From Caldora sp965222765 (lineage in GTDB: Bacteria > Cyanobacteriota > Cyanobacteriia > Cyanobacteriales > Coleofasciculaceae), in contig CBDCVG010000042.1 in NCBI GenBank assembly GCA_965222765.1, forward strand, positions 1-64,000: DNA of 64,000 bases, given 5' to 3'. Below, piece by piece: positions 35,821 to 45,316 of this stretch. A program made the position numbers and the translations under genes. The notes below the pieces were generated by a model, which was not told the DNA's origin, made no database searches, and saw only the letters and a list, made by a program, of their open reading frames with translations. Numbering within the stretch: the stretch's first letter is position 1; each line of letters opens with the position of its first letter.

Positions 35821-37608
35821 TTAGTATCCCAAAGTTAAAGCACCAATTTTACGAGGATCAGAAGCTCCTTGAAAGGAATCCTTACCACTCATGATACTCT
35901 GAGTACTACCCATCGCATTTTTAACTGAGACCTGATGTCCTTTCTCCTTTAATAAACCGATGGTGTCCCTATTCAATCCTTGTTCTACCTGTAGTTCATC
36001 CGGTAGCCATTGATGATGTACCCGAACAGCATTGGTAGCTGCAGCGATATTCATTTTGTGGTCGATTACATTCAGCAAAATTTGCAAAACTGTTGTGATA
36101 ATCCGACTCCCCCCTGGACTTCCAGTTACTAGATAGGGTTTCCCCTCCCGCATCACAATTGTCGGCGTCATCGAACTGAGCATTCTTTTTTCTGGCTCAA
36201 TAGCATTAAATTCTCCTCCGATTAACCCAAAAGCATTAGGAACTCCTGGCTTGGCAGAAAAGTCATCCATTTCATTGTTGAGTAGGATACCGGTTCCTGC
36301 TGCTGTCAAGTTACTGCCATAACTAAAGTTCAAAGTATAAGTATTAGCAACAGCATTGCCATATTTATCGATCACTGAGTAATGAGTTGTGTCGTTACTC
36401 TCTACCAATTGATTGGGATTACCTGGAGCAATTTCTTGGGAACTGGTGGCTCGATTGAGATTGATACGCCCTCGCAATTCATTCGCATAGTTTTTGGCAG
36501 TTAAACTGGCAATGGGAACTGAGACAAAGTCAGTATCTCCCAGAAACTTAGAACGATCAGCATAAGCTAATTTCATACTTTCTGCCATTAAATGAATAGT
36601 TTGGGCTGTATTATGTCCCAGTTCACCAATGGGAAATGCTTCCAAAATATTCAACATTTGCACCAAATGAATACCACCGGAACTAGGAGGAGGCATCGAA
36701 TAAACTTCATATCCCCGGTAGGTTCCCCGAATCGGTTCTCGCACAACTGGTTCATAGCTTGCCAAATCTTCCTTGGTAATTAAGCCGCCATGAGCTGCCA
36801 TATCAGCTGCGATCGCTTGGGCAATTTCCCCTTGGTAAAATGCTTGAGTACCTTCAGTGGCAATCAATTTCAAACTTTGAGCTAAATCCTTTTGTACCAA
36901 TATTTCCCCCACCTCATAAGGGATACCTCCTGGTTTAAAAAAGATAGCCATACTAGCAGGAGAAGCTTGCATACGCTTTTGAGCCCAAATCAAGCTCCGA
37001 TGCAAATCTTCAGTAACAGGAAACCCTTGTTCTGCTAATGCAATTGCTGGTTGCAATGCTCGTTCTAGGGAAATTGTGCCATATTTTTCCAGAGCCATGA
37101 CTAAACCAGCTACCGTACCAGGAACACCAACAGACAAATAACTGTAGCGAGACTTTTCTGGCTCTACCTCACCTGTTGCATCAAGAAACATATCACGGGT
37201 GGCGGCTAGAGGAGCTTTTTCTCGATAATCAATGGCAAGGGTTTGATCTTCTTTTGCTAAATGTACCAGCATAAAACCACCACCACCAAGATTGCCAGCT
37301 TTTGGTAAAGTTACTGCTAAGGTAAACCCAATAGTCACCGCCGCATCAATGGCATTCCCACCCTCTTTTAAAACCTCTAAACCGGCTTTGGTTGCATAGG
37401 CTTCCTGAGAAGAAACCATGCCATTTTGAGAGCTAACCGGATGAAAGATATCTTTGTAGTGATCAAGTAGTGGGTATTGAGCTAAAGCATTGCTGGTAAT
37501 AATAGTTACAGCTAGCAGCACAGCAATGAGGAATTTATGCTTGCGAGTTAGCAGCAAAATGTTGAGAGAAATCTTTTTAATGAGAGTTTTGTGGCTAAGA
37601 CCTTTCAT
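35821..37608 (-). CDS. ggt: Gamma-glutamyltransferase (glutathione hydrolase)
   Basis: The 595-residue protein has an N-terminal membrane/signal segment (about residues 25-44), the conserved EVLKEGGNAIDAAV and GNLGGGGFMLVH region, and the autoprocessing site NDTTHYSVID, where the nucleophile Thr starts the small subunit. GSPGGSRIITTVLQ binds the glutamyl group. It hydrolyses or transfers the gamma-glutamyl of glutathione in the periplasm. Its ATG overlaps the stop of the M42 peptidase gene by one base (TGATG), so the two are translationally coupled, suggesting joint peptide or glutathione breakdown. Confidence 0.93.
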   Translation of the reverse strand: MKGLSHKTLIKKISLNILLLTRKHKFLIAVLLAVTIITSNALAQYPLLDHYKDIFHPVSSQNGMVSSQEAYATKAGLEVLKEGGNAIDAAVTIGFTLAVTLPKAGNLGGGGFMLVHLAKEDQTLAIDYREKAPLAATRDMFLDATGEVEPEKSRYSYLSVGVPGTVAGLVMALEKYGTISLERALQPAIALAEQGFPVTEDLHRSLIWAQKRMQASPASMAIFFKPGGIPYEVGEILVQKDLAQSLKLIATEGTQAFYQGEIAQAIAADMAAHGGLITKEDLASYEPVVREPIRGTYRGYEVYSMPPPSSGGIHLVQMLNILEAFPIGELGHNTAQTIHLMAESMKLAYADRSKFLGDTDFVSVPIASLTAKNYANELRGRINLNRATSSQEIAPGNPNQLVESNDTTHYSVIDKYGNAVANTYTLNFSYGSNLTAAGTGILLNNEMDDFSAKPGVPNAFGLIGGEFNAIEPEKRMLSSMTPTIVMREGKPYLVTGSPGGSRIITTVLQILLNVIDHKMNIAAATNAVRVHHQWLPDELQVEQGLNRDTIGLLKEKGHQVSVKNAMGSTQSIMSGKDSFQGASDPRKIGALTLGY

Positions 37609-38654
37609 CAGTTAAACTCAGTTTGGCAGTAAGCATCCAGAAGACGAATACAATTAGCGATCGCTCCTAGATGAGCAATCTCATAACCGTGAGTATTTTG
37701 GGTGGGAAAACTCAAGCAGGCAGCACGAGCAACATGACCAAATTTCATGGCAATGGAGGCATCAGAGCCAAAACCAGTAATTGCTGCCAACTGCAAGGGA
37801 ACATCCGTTGCTGCTGCTACCTGCCGCACCTCCCCATTTAACCCTTCATCATAAAGTCCATAGCCATCCTGAGACAGGAGTACTGGTGCTTCCCCGTCTT
37901 GAATCGTATATTCTGAGGACAGGGGACAGATTTCCAGAGCAATCAAGGCATCCAACGGTTGATTCTGGGTGAAATAAAGAGCTCCAATGGCTCCTACCTC
38001 TTCTTTCGCTGATGCCACTAAATAAGTATCCACTACTGGAGTCTTTAACTGTTCAGCTAGAGCTAACAAGATTGCCACAGATGCCTTATTATCGAGAGTA
38101 TAGCTAGCAATGTGATCCTTGAGACGTATTGGTCGCTTACGATGCTTACCAATTACCATACGGGTTCCTGGTCTTACTCCCGCTGCTGCTAACTCTGCTT
38201 CTGTACATTTAGTTTCAATCCAAACATCTTCCCAAACTACTGGATTCTTTTCCTGCTGAGCTTTTTGGGGAGATTCATGGGAAACGTGGCGCGAACCAAA
38301 GGACAGAATACCACTAATGGTTTGTTGATCCCCCAATAAATCCACCACTCCCTCACCGTAAACCCAAGGAAACGCTCCCCCCAATTTACGGACTTCTAAA
38401 CGCCCCTCACTAGCTACAGTTTTAACAATGCCACCAATTTCATCTTTATGAGCAGTAATAGCAATCGCGCCTGCTTGTCTCCCAGGAATTTTCCCAATCA
38501 CATTTCCTGCTCGATCTTGCCAAGCTTCTACTCCCAACTCTTGCAATCGACTGAGTAGGTACTGATCAATTTCTCCTTCTACACCACTAGGAGAATGGTG
38601 CAGTACCAACTCTTCAATCGTGGTGAATAGCTGGTTGTAAGTTTCTTGGTTCAT
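37608..38654 (-). CDS. M42-family metallo-aminopeptidase
   Basis: The 348-residue protein shows M42 features: SPSGVEGEID, the metal His in ITAHKDEIGGIV, bridging Asp in SYTLDNKASVA, the Glu pair in ASAKEEVGAIGA, Asp or Glu in ALEICPLSS, and the last His in FPTQNTHGYEIAH. These cobalt or zinc enzymes form large tetrahedral complexes that trim peptides. I use the ATG at 38654; the longer ORF start adds a repeat-derived peptide. First gene of a two-gene unit with ggt. Confidence 0.9.
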   Translation of the reverse strand: MNQETYNQLFTTIEELVLHHSPSGVEGEIDQYLLSRLQELGVEAWQDRAGNVIGKIPGRQAGAIAITAHKDEIGGIVKTVASEGRLEVRKLGGAFPWVYGEGVVDLLGDQQTISGILSFGSRHVSHESPQKAQQEKNPVVWEDVWIETKCTEAELAAAGVRPGTRMVIGKHRKRPIRLKDHIASYTLDNKASVAILLALAEQLKTPVVDTYLVASAKEEVGAIGALYFTQNQPLDALIALEICPLSSEYTIQDGEAPVLLSQDGYGLYDEGLNGEVRQVAAATDVPLQLAAITGFGSDASIAMKFGHVARAACLSFPTQNTHGYEIAHLGAIANCIRLLDAYCQTEFN

Positions 38655-38768
38655 TAGAGATGATGCGGAATATAATCCTTTGTGTACTTTGTGCCTTTGT
38701 GGTGAAAATAACCTCCAAAACAAAGCTTTACCACTAAGGATTAACCTAGTTACGGCAGTAGGCAGTAG

Positions 38769-38973
38769 GGTGTGTTAGCGAAGCGGACGCTGCTGGCGAA
38801 ATATTTCGTAATGTCGTAAAGCGACTGGAAGCCCCCTAAATCCCCCAATTCTGGGGGACTTTGAGTCCGGGCTCCCCCAGAATTGGGGGCTGGGGGGCTT
38901 CAAAAACCTTCGTTCTGTTGCCAATATTTCGGAATGTTAATTTCGCCACCAGCATCGCGAAGCGTAACGCACC
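38769..38973. repeat. Nested palindromic element (MITE-like)
   Basis: The outer arms GGTGTGTTAGCGAAG... and ...GCGTAACGCACC pair over about 35 bases, including CTGCTGGCGAAAT and its partner ATTTCGCCACCAG. An inner hairpin at 38828-38901 pairs GAAGCCCCC with GGGGGGCTTC and CCCCCAATTCTGGGGG with CCCCCAGAATTGGGGG. It has no coding content and sits upstream of the M42 gene, where it could also affect expression. Confidence 0.7.
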
Positions 38974-39151
38974 GTTCACTGGTATTTTCATGTCCACAAA
39001 TCACCTTAATCTGAGCAAACTAGACTTAGGAAGAGTTTAAGTGCTTATATATAGGCGCACACCTTTCCTATTATAAAAAAATAATACCAAAAAATAGTGG
39101 CGAATGCTACGCCAACGAATAGTATTTCTTTCAGAAATTGAAAGCTGATAG

Positions 39152-39508
39152 CTAAATACACTCTGTCACAACTTCACCAAAACTATCCGATACATCTCCA
39201 TCAGGGTTGTCAAGTATCGCCTGAAGCTGCGCGGAGGTAATTCCCTGAGTAGAAGATCCTTTGAGGATACAAAGACATAACTGGTTTGCCTGCTGTTGAG
39301 ATAAACCATTATTAACTGCATCTGTTTTGCATTTTGTCAAGAATCTGTCTTCGAGAGACTGGGAATATTTTGTATATCTACCTTTTGTTGCTGCCTGTTG
39401 AGGTACTTTACTTTCTGCCTCTGCTGCAGGCAAACCACTGTAGGATATCAGGGAAAATGCTAGTAGACAGGTACTGACAAGGGATAATTTTTTTAAGGTC
39501 TTGTTCAT
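39152..39508 (-). CDS. Small secreted hypothetical protein
   Basis: The 118-residue protein has a signal peptide (MNKTLKKLSLVSTCLLAFSL, cleavage near AEA-E) and a helical mature domain with four Cys (FLTKCKTDAV, LCLCILKGS, VTECI), probably two disulfides. No family name comes to mind. It is transcribed away from the GMC-type oxidoreductase gene, from a shared 114-base promoter region. Confidence 0.7.
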   Translation of the reverse strand: MNKTLKKLSLVSTCLLAFSLISYSGLPAAEAESKVPQQAATKGRYTKYSQSLEDRFLTKCKTDAVNNGLSQQQANQLCLCILKGSSTQGITSAQLQAILDNPDGDVSDSFGEVVTECI

Positions 39509-39622
39509 TGGTTGATGCCTTTTCTGGGTTCAAGACAAATAATAATGACTGTTGACAGCAAGTAGGAGTTCCCAAATATTTGAGGAGCGATTCAAGAATA
39601 TTACTTCCACTTAGAGGTAAAT

Positions 39623-41353
39623 ATGGCAAAGATAACCAAGTGCAAAGATACCCAGATCTATGATTTCATTGTGGTAGGTTCAGGTAATGGTGCCTGTGCT
39701 TTTCTCCGTCAATATTTGGCTTGTTCCTCTGGGGGGAGAGTTTTGGTTTTGGAAGAAGGAGAGAACTTCTTTGAAACCAGCGACATTACCCACCAACGCA
39801 ACTGGACCAAGTCCTATTCCGAAGATAATATCTTTAAGCTCCACACTGCCCAAACTCCTGATGAAATTCCCATTCTTTCCGGGCGAGCCTGTACTATGGG
39901 CGGGGGTGGCTCGATTAATTACACCATGATTTTTGAGTCATCCGACTGGTTAACGAAGAATTTAGGCTACGACTCAGCCTATTGGGATCGGATGAAGGAA
40001 GAGGTTGCCGAAGCCTTTGAGCGTAGAAATCCAACGACAAATCTCACGGATGCCGCCATCCATGTGAAGGAAAATTTGCAAGTCTTCGGTTTTTGCGTCA
40101 ATGAAGAAAATCAAGGCAATATTCCGGTTTATACCGATAGCAAAGATAAGCAAATTCATATTTTCCCTACCCAGTTTAATGAATTTGGGCAGCGAACCCA
40201 TAGTGGTGTGTCTCTGCTGAATTGGTATGATAACGAACGACTCGACTTTATGACAGAGCAGCGGGTGACTAAGTTGCACCTAGAAGCTGGCAATGAAGGA
40301 CAACGATGTAGTGCAATAACTCTCCTCAACTTGGTTGAAGGAACATCAGAAACCTATCAGTTAGGGGCAAATACCAAATTGCTGCTCTGTGCCGGTGCTG
40401 CGACACCCCAGTTACTCTACGAGCATCGGGAAAAACTGAATAACATGGAGATTGGGCAACATGTGAACGATCATATTCTTCTGCCTTTTGGCATTTATCT
40501 ACTTAATGATGATCTTCAGGTAACCTTAAAAGATCAGTACATCTCTCTATTTGCAACTACCGAAGAATTTTCTACCGACGACGATGGAGAAGAACCGACA
40601 ATATGTAATTTTGATTTCTTCTCAGGTTCGTTGGAAGTTCTTCTTTACTTGGTGTCTCATTTGTTTTTAGCCTTCTGGGTTCCTAATGGCTTAAAGTTTT
40701 GGATGATTAGGAAACCTAAGATCTTTCAATGCCTGAAACAAGTGACTAGAGGTTTTGTAGGAGTTTTAAATTGTTTGCTTAATCTTTTCTGGTCTATTTG
40801 GCATCCTTCACAGATGGGTAAACATCAATGGCATCTTATTTCAGCGATCGTAAAGTTCAATATTGCGCAGGAAGGCTACTACCAACCCTCCTCTGATAGT
40901 AAGATTTTCGCGAACAACAAGCAAAAACCCTATGAAATTATCCTCCGCTGTTTTGAGGAGCAACGTCTGGAGAACGATCCAGACTTCAAGGTAGCAAAAA
41001 CTGCGATCGCTAACCAAATTCCTCTAATGGAGGCTCTGGGGATAAAACCTTGCCCTATCGTTCAATTTCTGATTCGGCTATTTACCCGAATGCCTTACAA
41101 TACTGAACAAGTCGATGGCTATATCAAGCACTACAGCCGCAATAATTTGTTGACAGAGCAGCATTTATCAGGAGGCTGTGTATTTGGGAAAGCTCTAAAT
41201 TTGGGACAGGAATCCCCTCAAAATACAGGCAAAGTCATCGGGAGCCAGAATATTTATGTAGCAGATCTATCTGCATCACCTCTCCCTAGAATTAGTCCCC
41301 AAATGACAGCTTATTTAATTGGGCATCATGTGGCAACTCAACTCTGTTCTTAG
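39623..41353 (+). CDS. GMC-type FAD oxidoreductase
   Basis: The 576-residue protein has the FAD-binding motif FIVVGSGNGACAFLRQYLA (GxGxxx), the second dinucleotide contact VLVLEEGENF, the GMC signature near SGRACTMGGGGSINYTM, and the C-terminal block QNIYVADLSASPLPRISPQM with MTAYLIGHHVA. The usual catalytic His-Asn pair region is changed (LPRISPQMT). A hydrophobic insert at about residues 335-400 may associate with the membrane. Substrate is unknown. The start ATG 39623 is preceded by AGAGG. Confidence 0.8.
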   Translation: MAKITKCKDTQIYDFIVVGSGNGACAFLRQYLACSSGGRVLVLEEGENFFETSDITHQRNWTKSYSEDNIFKLHTAQTPDEIPILSGRACTMGGGGSINYTMIFESSDWLTKNLGYDSAYWDRMKEEVAEAFERRNPTTNLTDAAIHVKENLQVFGFCVNEENQGNIPVYTDSKDKQIHIFPTQFNEFGQRTHSGVSLLNWYDNERLDFMTEQRVTKLHLEAGNEGQRCSAITLLNLVEGTSETYQLGANTKLLLCAGAATPQLLYEHREKLNNMEIGQHVNDHILLPFGIYLLNDDLQVTLKDQYISLFATTEEFSTDDDGEEPTICNFDFFSGSLEVLLYLVSHLFLAFWVPNGLKFWMIRKPKIFQCLKQVTRGFVGVLNCLLNLFWSIWHPSQMGKHQWHLISAIVKFNIAQEGYYQPSSDSKIFANNKQKPYEIILRCFEEQRLENDPDFKVAKTAIANQIPLMEALGIKPCPIVQFLIRLFTRMPYNTEQVDGYIKHYSRNNLLTEQHLSGGCVFGKALNLGQESPQNTGKVIGSQNIYVADLSASPLPRISPQMTAYLIGHHVATQLCS

Positions 41354-41447
41354 TACTACAATTAATTAAACTTACAGTTTTTTAATCATCTCCTGAGGAT
41401 GATAAAATATACACATCATAACACCAAGCAAGTTTTACCTACTGAAT

Positions 41448-41825
41448 TTGACTGTAATCGTGGATAATCAACCAGTCATTACTCGGACAGAGCGCGGTCT
41501 AACAATTTCAGGTACAAGAATAACTTTGTATCAGTTAATGGATTATATTCACGCCAACTATCCGCGTTATTTAATCCGTCATCAATTTTATCTAACTGAT
41601 GAGCAATTTGATGTAGCGATGTCTTACATTGATACTCATTACGAAGAAGTGGAACTAGAATATCAAGCTGTATTACAGCAAGCAGAAGAGATTCGGCAGT
41701 ATTGGGAAGAGCGTAACAAAGAGCGCATTGCTTACATTGCTAAGTTGCCACCGAAACCTGAGTATCAATCTGCTTGGCAAAAATTGCAGGCACGTAAAGC
41801 TAAGCGAGCAGCAATAAGCCGGTGA
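41448..41825 (+). CDS. DUF433 antitoxin
   Basis: The 125-residue protein begins TVIVDNQPVITRTERGLTIS and has the small DUF433 helix-turn-helix region (GTRITLYQLMDYI, LTDEQFDVAMSYI), then a basic, helical tail rich in Lys and Arg (residues 80-125) that would embrace the toxin. The start is probably TTG at 41448; GTG 41460 is possible. It overlaps the toxin gene by four bases (GTGA), the standard arrangement of type II toxin-antitoxin pairs. Confidence 0.8.
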   Translation: MTVIVDNQPVITRTERGLTISGTRITLYQLMDYIHANYPRYLIRHQFYLTDEQFDVAMSYIDTHYEEVELEYQAVLQQAEEIRQYWEERNKERIAYIAKLPPKPEYQSAWQKLQARKAKRAAISR

Positions 41826-42214
41826 TTTTCTTGATAGATCATAATATTGAGGGGCAGTCACTCATGCTGTTCGGAAGTATTGTTTCTGAAGGATGGCTCG
41901 ATACTTTACCAATCCGTTTTGTCTCCTTTGATGAAGTACAACTACCAATAACTAGCAGCGATCGTGTCGTATGGCAATTTGCTCAAGAGAATCAAATGAT
42001 TTTGCTGACAGCTAACCGTAGTATGAAGGGTGAAGATTCCTTAGAGCAAGTTTTACGAGAAGAATGCTTACCAACTTCTCTCCCTGTCGTTACTATTGCA
42101 AATGTCGATCGTATTGTTGAACGAGAATATCGAGAACAATGTGTTGATCGTTTGATTGAGATTGCACTTTACATCGAGAATTATCTAGGTGTGAGTCGTT
42201 TATTTGTTCCGTAA
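41822..42214 (+). CDS. DUF5615 PIN-like toxin
   Basis: The 130-residue protein starts MIFLIDHNIEGQSLMLFGSI with the N-terminal Asp of PIN-like nucleases, then has SSDRVVWQFAQENQMILLTA (internal acidic/Asn block) and ends LGVSRLFVP. DUF5615 proteins are PIN-fold putative ribonucleases normally neutralised by a DUF433 partner, which is encoded directly upstream with a 4-base overlap. The start is GTG at 41822. A relic of the same module is at 8104-8420. Confidence 0.8.
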   Translation: MIFLIDHNIEGQSLMLFGSIVSEGWLDTLPIRFVSFDEVQLPITSSDRVVWQFAQENQMILLTANRSMKGEDSLEQVLREECLPTSLPVVTIANVDRIVEREYREQCVDRLIEIALYIENYLGVSRLFVP

Positions 42215-42286
42215 CTCCTAGGTACTAAACATAGTTTCAATACCCCACAAGCAGCGTAAAATAATACCAGATTAATTTTATGATAT

Positions 42287-42306
42287 GGGCGCACGTCGGT
42301 GCGCCC
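42287..42306. terminator. GC-rich hairpin between convergent genes
   Basis: GGGCGCAC / GTGCGCCC forms an 8-bp perfect stem with a 4-base loop, between the convergent toxin and subtilase genes. There is no T-run, so it may end transcription weakly in both directions or be a dispersed palindrome. Confidence 0.4.
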
Positions 42307-42321
42307 TAAACCAAAATATTG

Positions 42322-44148
42322 CTATTGTTCCCTACTAGCTAAAGAGGCAAGCCCTAAGCAAAGCAAAGCATTGACAACTAGGAACGAGCGAGCGGCAATA
42401 CCATCTCCAAGCCACATCAAACTGGGAGAGAAGAAAGCACTCACCGCCAAACAACTAGCTACACCGAGAGTAGAGCCAATTGCCAACCACTTCAACTGAG
42501 GATGTCCAAGGAATAAAACTACTAACACCAGCGGAATCAGCACACTGGCAAATATCGGGTTTAAAGCACTACTACCTTGAATCGCTCCCCCCAACTCAGG
42601 AATAGAACTACCCATGACTCGGAATGGCCATTGGGGTAAATCAAAGATGTAGAAACCTTTGAGGAAGAACAAACCACTGCTACCAGCAATTAAACCACTC
42701 GTCAGAGACCAACCCCAAGCAAAGGTCAAATAATTCCGCAAGAACCAGGCAAGCAGGTAGGAACCCACCACCATCAAAATCTTCGGCATTAAGGCGACTA
42801 CACCACCATCAAACCAAAACCGGAGATTGAGATAGCCATTCTCACTGAGCCAGCGGAAGAAATCACGGAAGTTAATTTGTCCTCCCATCGCTAGCTTGAC
42901 AGCATTAGCAGCATCTAGATGTCCGGCTCCAAAGTGGTTCAAAGGATCTTCTTCCACAGTGCGGGTAGATTGCTGAAGCACAGCCAACACTTCATCTGGT
43001 TCCGTAATACCAGCGGCTTTGACTAAAGCAGCAACTCCAGCAACATGGGGAGCTGCCATGCTAGTACCCTGAAAGCTAGCAAAAACTGGTTCGCCGGTTT
43101 GGGGATCGATCGTATTTTGCAAAATCTTACCACCTTCACTACCCCCAGGAGCTGAAATATCCACACCAGCACCAAAGTTAGAGTAAGGTGCTTTATCTCC
43201 CACTGCGTCTATGGCAGAGACGCCGATAACATGAGAATAACGAGCTGGATAGGAAGCGCTATTACTGTTAGCATTACCTGCTGCGGCAACAATAACTACA
43301 CCTTTGTTGTAGGCATAGTCAATAGCTTCTGCCATCACCTGGCTCTCACCAGCACCACCCAAACTCATATTGATTACATCAGCACCATTGTCAGCAGCAA
43401 AGCGAATTGCTTCAGCAATATCTGCAACAGTACCACCACCGCTAGCACCTAAGACTTTCAAAGGCATGAGGCTAGCTTCGTAAGCAACCCCCGCCACCCC
43501 ATAGCCATTGTTCGTAGATTGAGCAATTGTACCAGCAACATGGGTTCCGTGACCTTGGTCATCAGAGGCATCGACTTTATCGTTAACAAAGTCATAGCCT
43601 TCAACAAGTTTTGTATCCCGCAAATCAGGAACAGCACTGATACCAGTATCGATTACCGCAACAGTGATGCCATTTCCTTTCGTTTCGTCCCAAGCAGATT
43701 CTATATTGATATTGTGCAGATTCCACTGCTTGTTGTAGTAAGGGTCATTAGGTCCTCTAAGAGAAGGATTGACCCTAGAGTTGTTTTGCTTAGAGGTAAT
43801 AGCTGACAAATTGTCATTGATTGGCTCCGGCAAACCGTAGACATAATTCGGCTCAATAAATTCTGTTTGCTTCAAGAGTGCTGACTTTTTCAGGGTATTG
43901 AGCAATTGCTGGTCACCCTCTAAGATGTATATATTGTCAGCAGTGGAAAATTCGCTATTGAGCTTCAGTTTGATGTTGTACTGTTGCGCGATCGCTTCTA
44001 CTTGTTCTTGTATCTGAGCTGCTGGGATATCTTCCCTAAAGTCCAAAACAATCGACTGATATTGCCCTTGGTTGGCTAAACCTTTAAAGTTAAACAAGGC
44101 AAAACCTAGCCCGAAGATGAATAAACACGCTAAGAGAAACTTTTTCAT
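42322..44148 (-). CDS. S8 subtilisin-like serine peptidase with C-terminal membrane domain
   Basis: The 608-residue protein has a signal peptide, an inhibitor-like propeptide (about residues 30-105) and a subtilase domain with the full catalytic triad: Asp in VAVIDTGIS, His in GHGTHVAGT and Ser in GTSMAAPHVAG. After the domain (about residue 430) come at least four hydrophobic helices to the C-terminus, so the protease is anchored facing the periplasm or lumen. The helical tail is an unusual extra compared with simple secreted subtilisins. Single gene, opposite to the toxin-antitoxin pair. Confidence 0.92.
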   Translation of the reverse strand: MKKFLLACLFIFGLGFALFNFKGLANQGQYQSIVLDFREDIPAAQIQEQVEAIAQQYNIKLKLNSEFSTADNIYILEGDQQLLNTLKKSALLKQTEFIEPNYVYGLPEPINDNLSAITSKQNNSRVNPSLRGPNDPYYNKQWNLHNINIESAWDETKGNGITVAVIDTGISAVPDLRDTKLVEGYDFVNDKVDASDDQGHGTHVAGTIAQSTNNGYGVAGVAYEASLMPLKVLGASGGGTVADIAEAIRFAADNGADVINMSLGGAGESQVMAEAIDYAYNKGVVIVAAAGNANSNSASYPARYSHVIGVSAIDAVGDKAPYSNFGAGVDISAPGGSEGGKILQNTIDPQTGEPVFASFQGTSMAAPHVAGVAALVKAAGITEPDEVLAVLQQSTRTVEEDPLNHFGAGHLDAANAVKLAMGGQINFRDFFRWLSENGYLNLRFWFDGGVVALMPKILMVVGSYLLAWFLRNYLTFAWGWSLTSGLIAGSSGLFFLKGFYIFDLPQWPFRVMGSSIPELGGAIQGSSALNPIFASVLIPLVLVVLFLGHPQLKWLAIGSTLGVASCLAVSAFFSPSLMWLGDGIAARSFLVVNALLCLGLASLASREQ

Positions 44149-44269
44149 GGCGACCTTGATACCTTTGCGCCTCTATAGTCATTACATTAACCTTATCTTA
44201 GCTGTTTGGCATTATATAGCGTTTCCATCTGGGTCATAAACACTATATACTTTTGAGCTCCTTACTCTA

Positions 44270-45038
44270 TTAGATTTCATCAGGGTTAATTCCTGCCTGT
44301 CGCAAACGCTGAGCCAACCGTTCAGCGCGTTGACTTTCTCGTTCAGCACGCTGACTTTCTTGTTCAGCATCAGTGAGAATCCAGTTACCGTCGCTGTCGT
44401 ACCAACGTAGCCACTGTCTTGTTCGTTCCTGATATTCTCCCCGCCATAGTCCCAATCCTAACTGCAAACCTGCCAACCAAACTCGCTCCTGAGTCAATGC
44501 CTGTTTTCGGTAGTGAGTCCCAGCCAATTGAAACACCTGCAATTCATTGGTGAGGCGATCGAATATGATGTAGTAGGGAATACCTAAAATTTGCTCGTAA
44601 ACTTCCCATTTTGTAGGGGGTTTTCGGTTACGTTCTGTTTCCCCTAAGTCTTCAGCGCGGGTGCTGGGAGAGAGGAATTCGATCGCAACAGTCGGACGTA
44701 CTCCCTCCTGCCAAGTGACGTAGCTGAGGCGCAACTCTCGCTCTTCGTAAAATTGCGATACTCCCAGAACAGCAAACCAATCAGGACGCTTGTACCAACT
44801 GTGATGTTGAGGATCATAGTACAAATTCAAGTCGCTGGCAGAGAAGATACGATCGCTTGGATAATGGGGGGGGTCGAAAGGTTGCTGAACAAAGTTGTGC
44901 CTGCAACAGATGAAATTGATCGGGCAAACCTGGTTCCTCCGGATCTTCACTGGGTAGATCATACATGGTGGGGAGGATTTCTTTCGGGGAACAGGGTGGA
45001 TTGACTTGCTTGGTGGAGGATTCAACTTTGACACTCAT
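44270..45038 (-). pseudogene. Uma2-family (DUF820) protein, tandem copy 1, frameshifted at a G tract
   Basis: This copy is nearly identical to the gene at 45317-46066. Its start MSVKVESSTKQVNPPCSPKE is correct, but a run of eight G at 44866-44873 (seven in the other copy) shifts the frame before the RIFSASDLNLYYDPQHHSWY segment. Downstream the DUF820 core (RPDWFAVLGVS, TVAIEFLSPSTRAEDLGE, KWEVYEQILGIPYYIIFD) and the coiled tail with duplicated QRAERESQ units are intact. The tract could switch by slippage, or this may be an error or early decay. Confidence 0.8.
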
Positions 45039-45123
45039 AGTTAATACTTTGGTGCATTTAAATTTTAGGCTGAGGTTTATGGTGAAATGCGCAATAACTC
45101 TCAATATTTAGTATCACTCAGCT

Positions 45124-45260
45124 CAATTCTAATGAAGCGTCCTTTGTTATTAGTGCGATCGCACTTAACTTATGCGATGGTATATTCTTGAAAGAGCGTA
45201 ACCAAGTACGCATTGGCGATCGACACTTAGAGCTATGAAACATCTAGACCTAACTCAAGC
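45124..45260 (+). pseudogene. Deleted RelE-type toxin-antitoxin locus (scar)
   Basis: The left part (to 45190) matches 51387-51453, upstream of the RelE-type toxin, and the right part (45190-45260) matches 51740-51810, the toxin end plus the antitoxin start (MKHLDLTQA). About 286 bases of toxin body are missing at the join. It lies between the two Uma2 copies. Confidence 0.75.
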
Positions 45261-45316
45261 TCGCACTATATGCAGAAATCCGCAAAGATTTTGAGTTGAT
45301 TCTCCGCTACATTACC

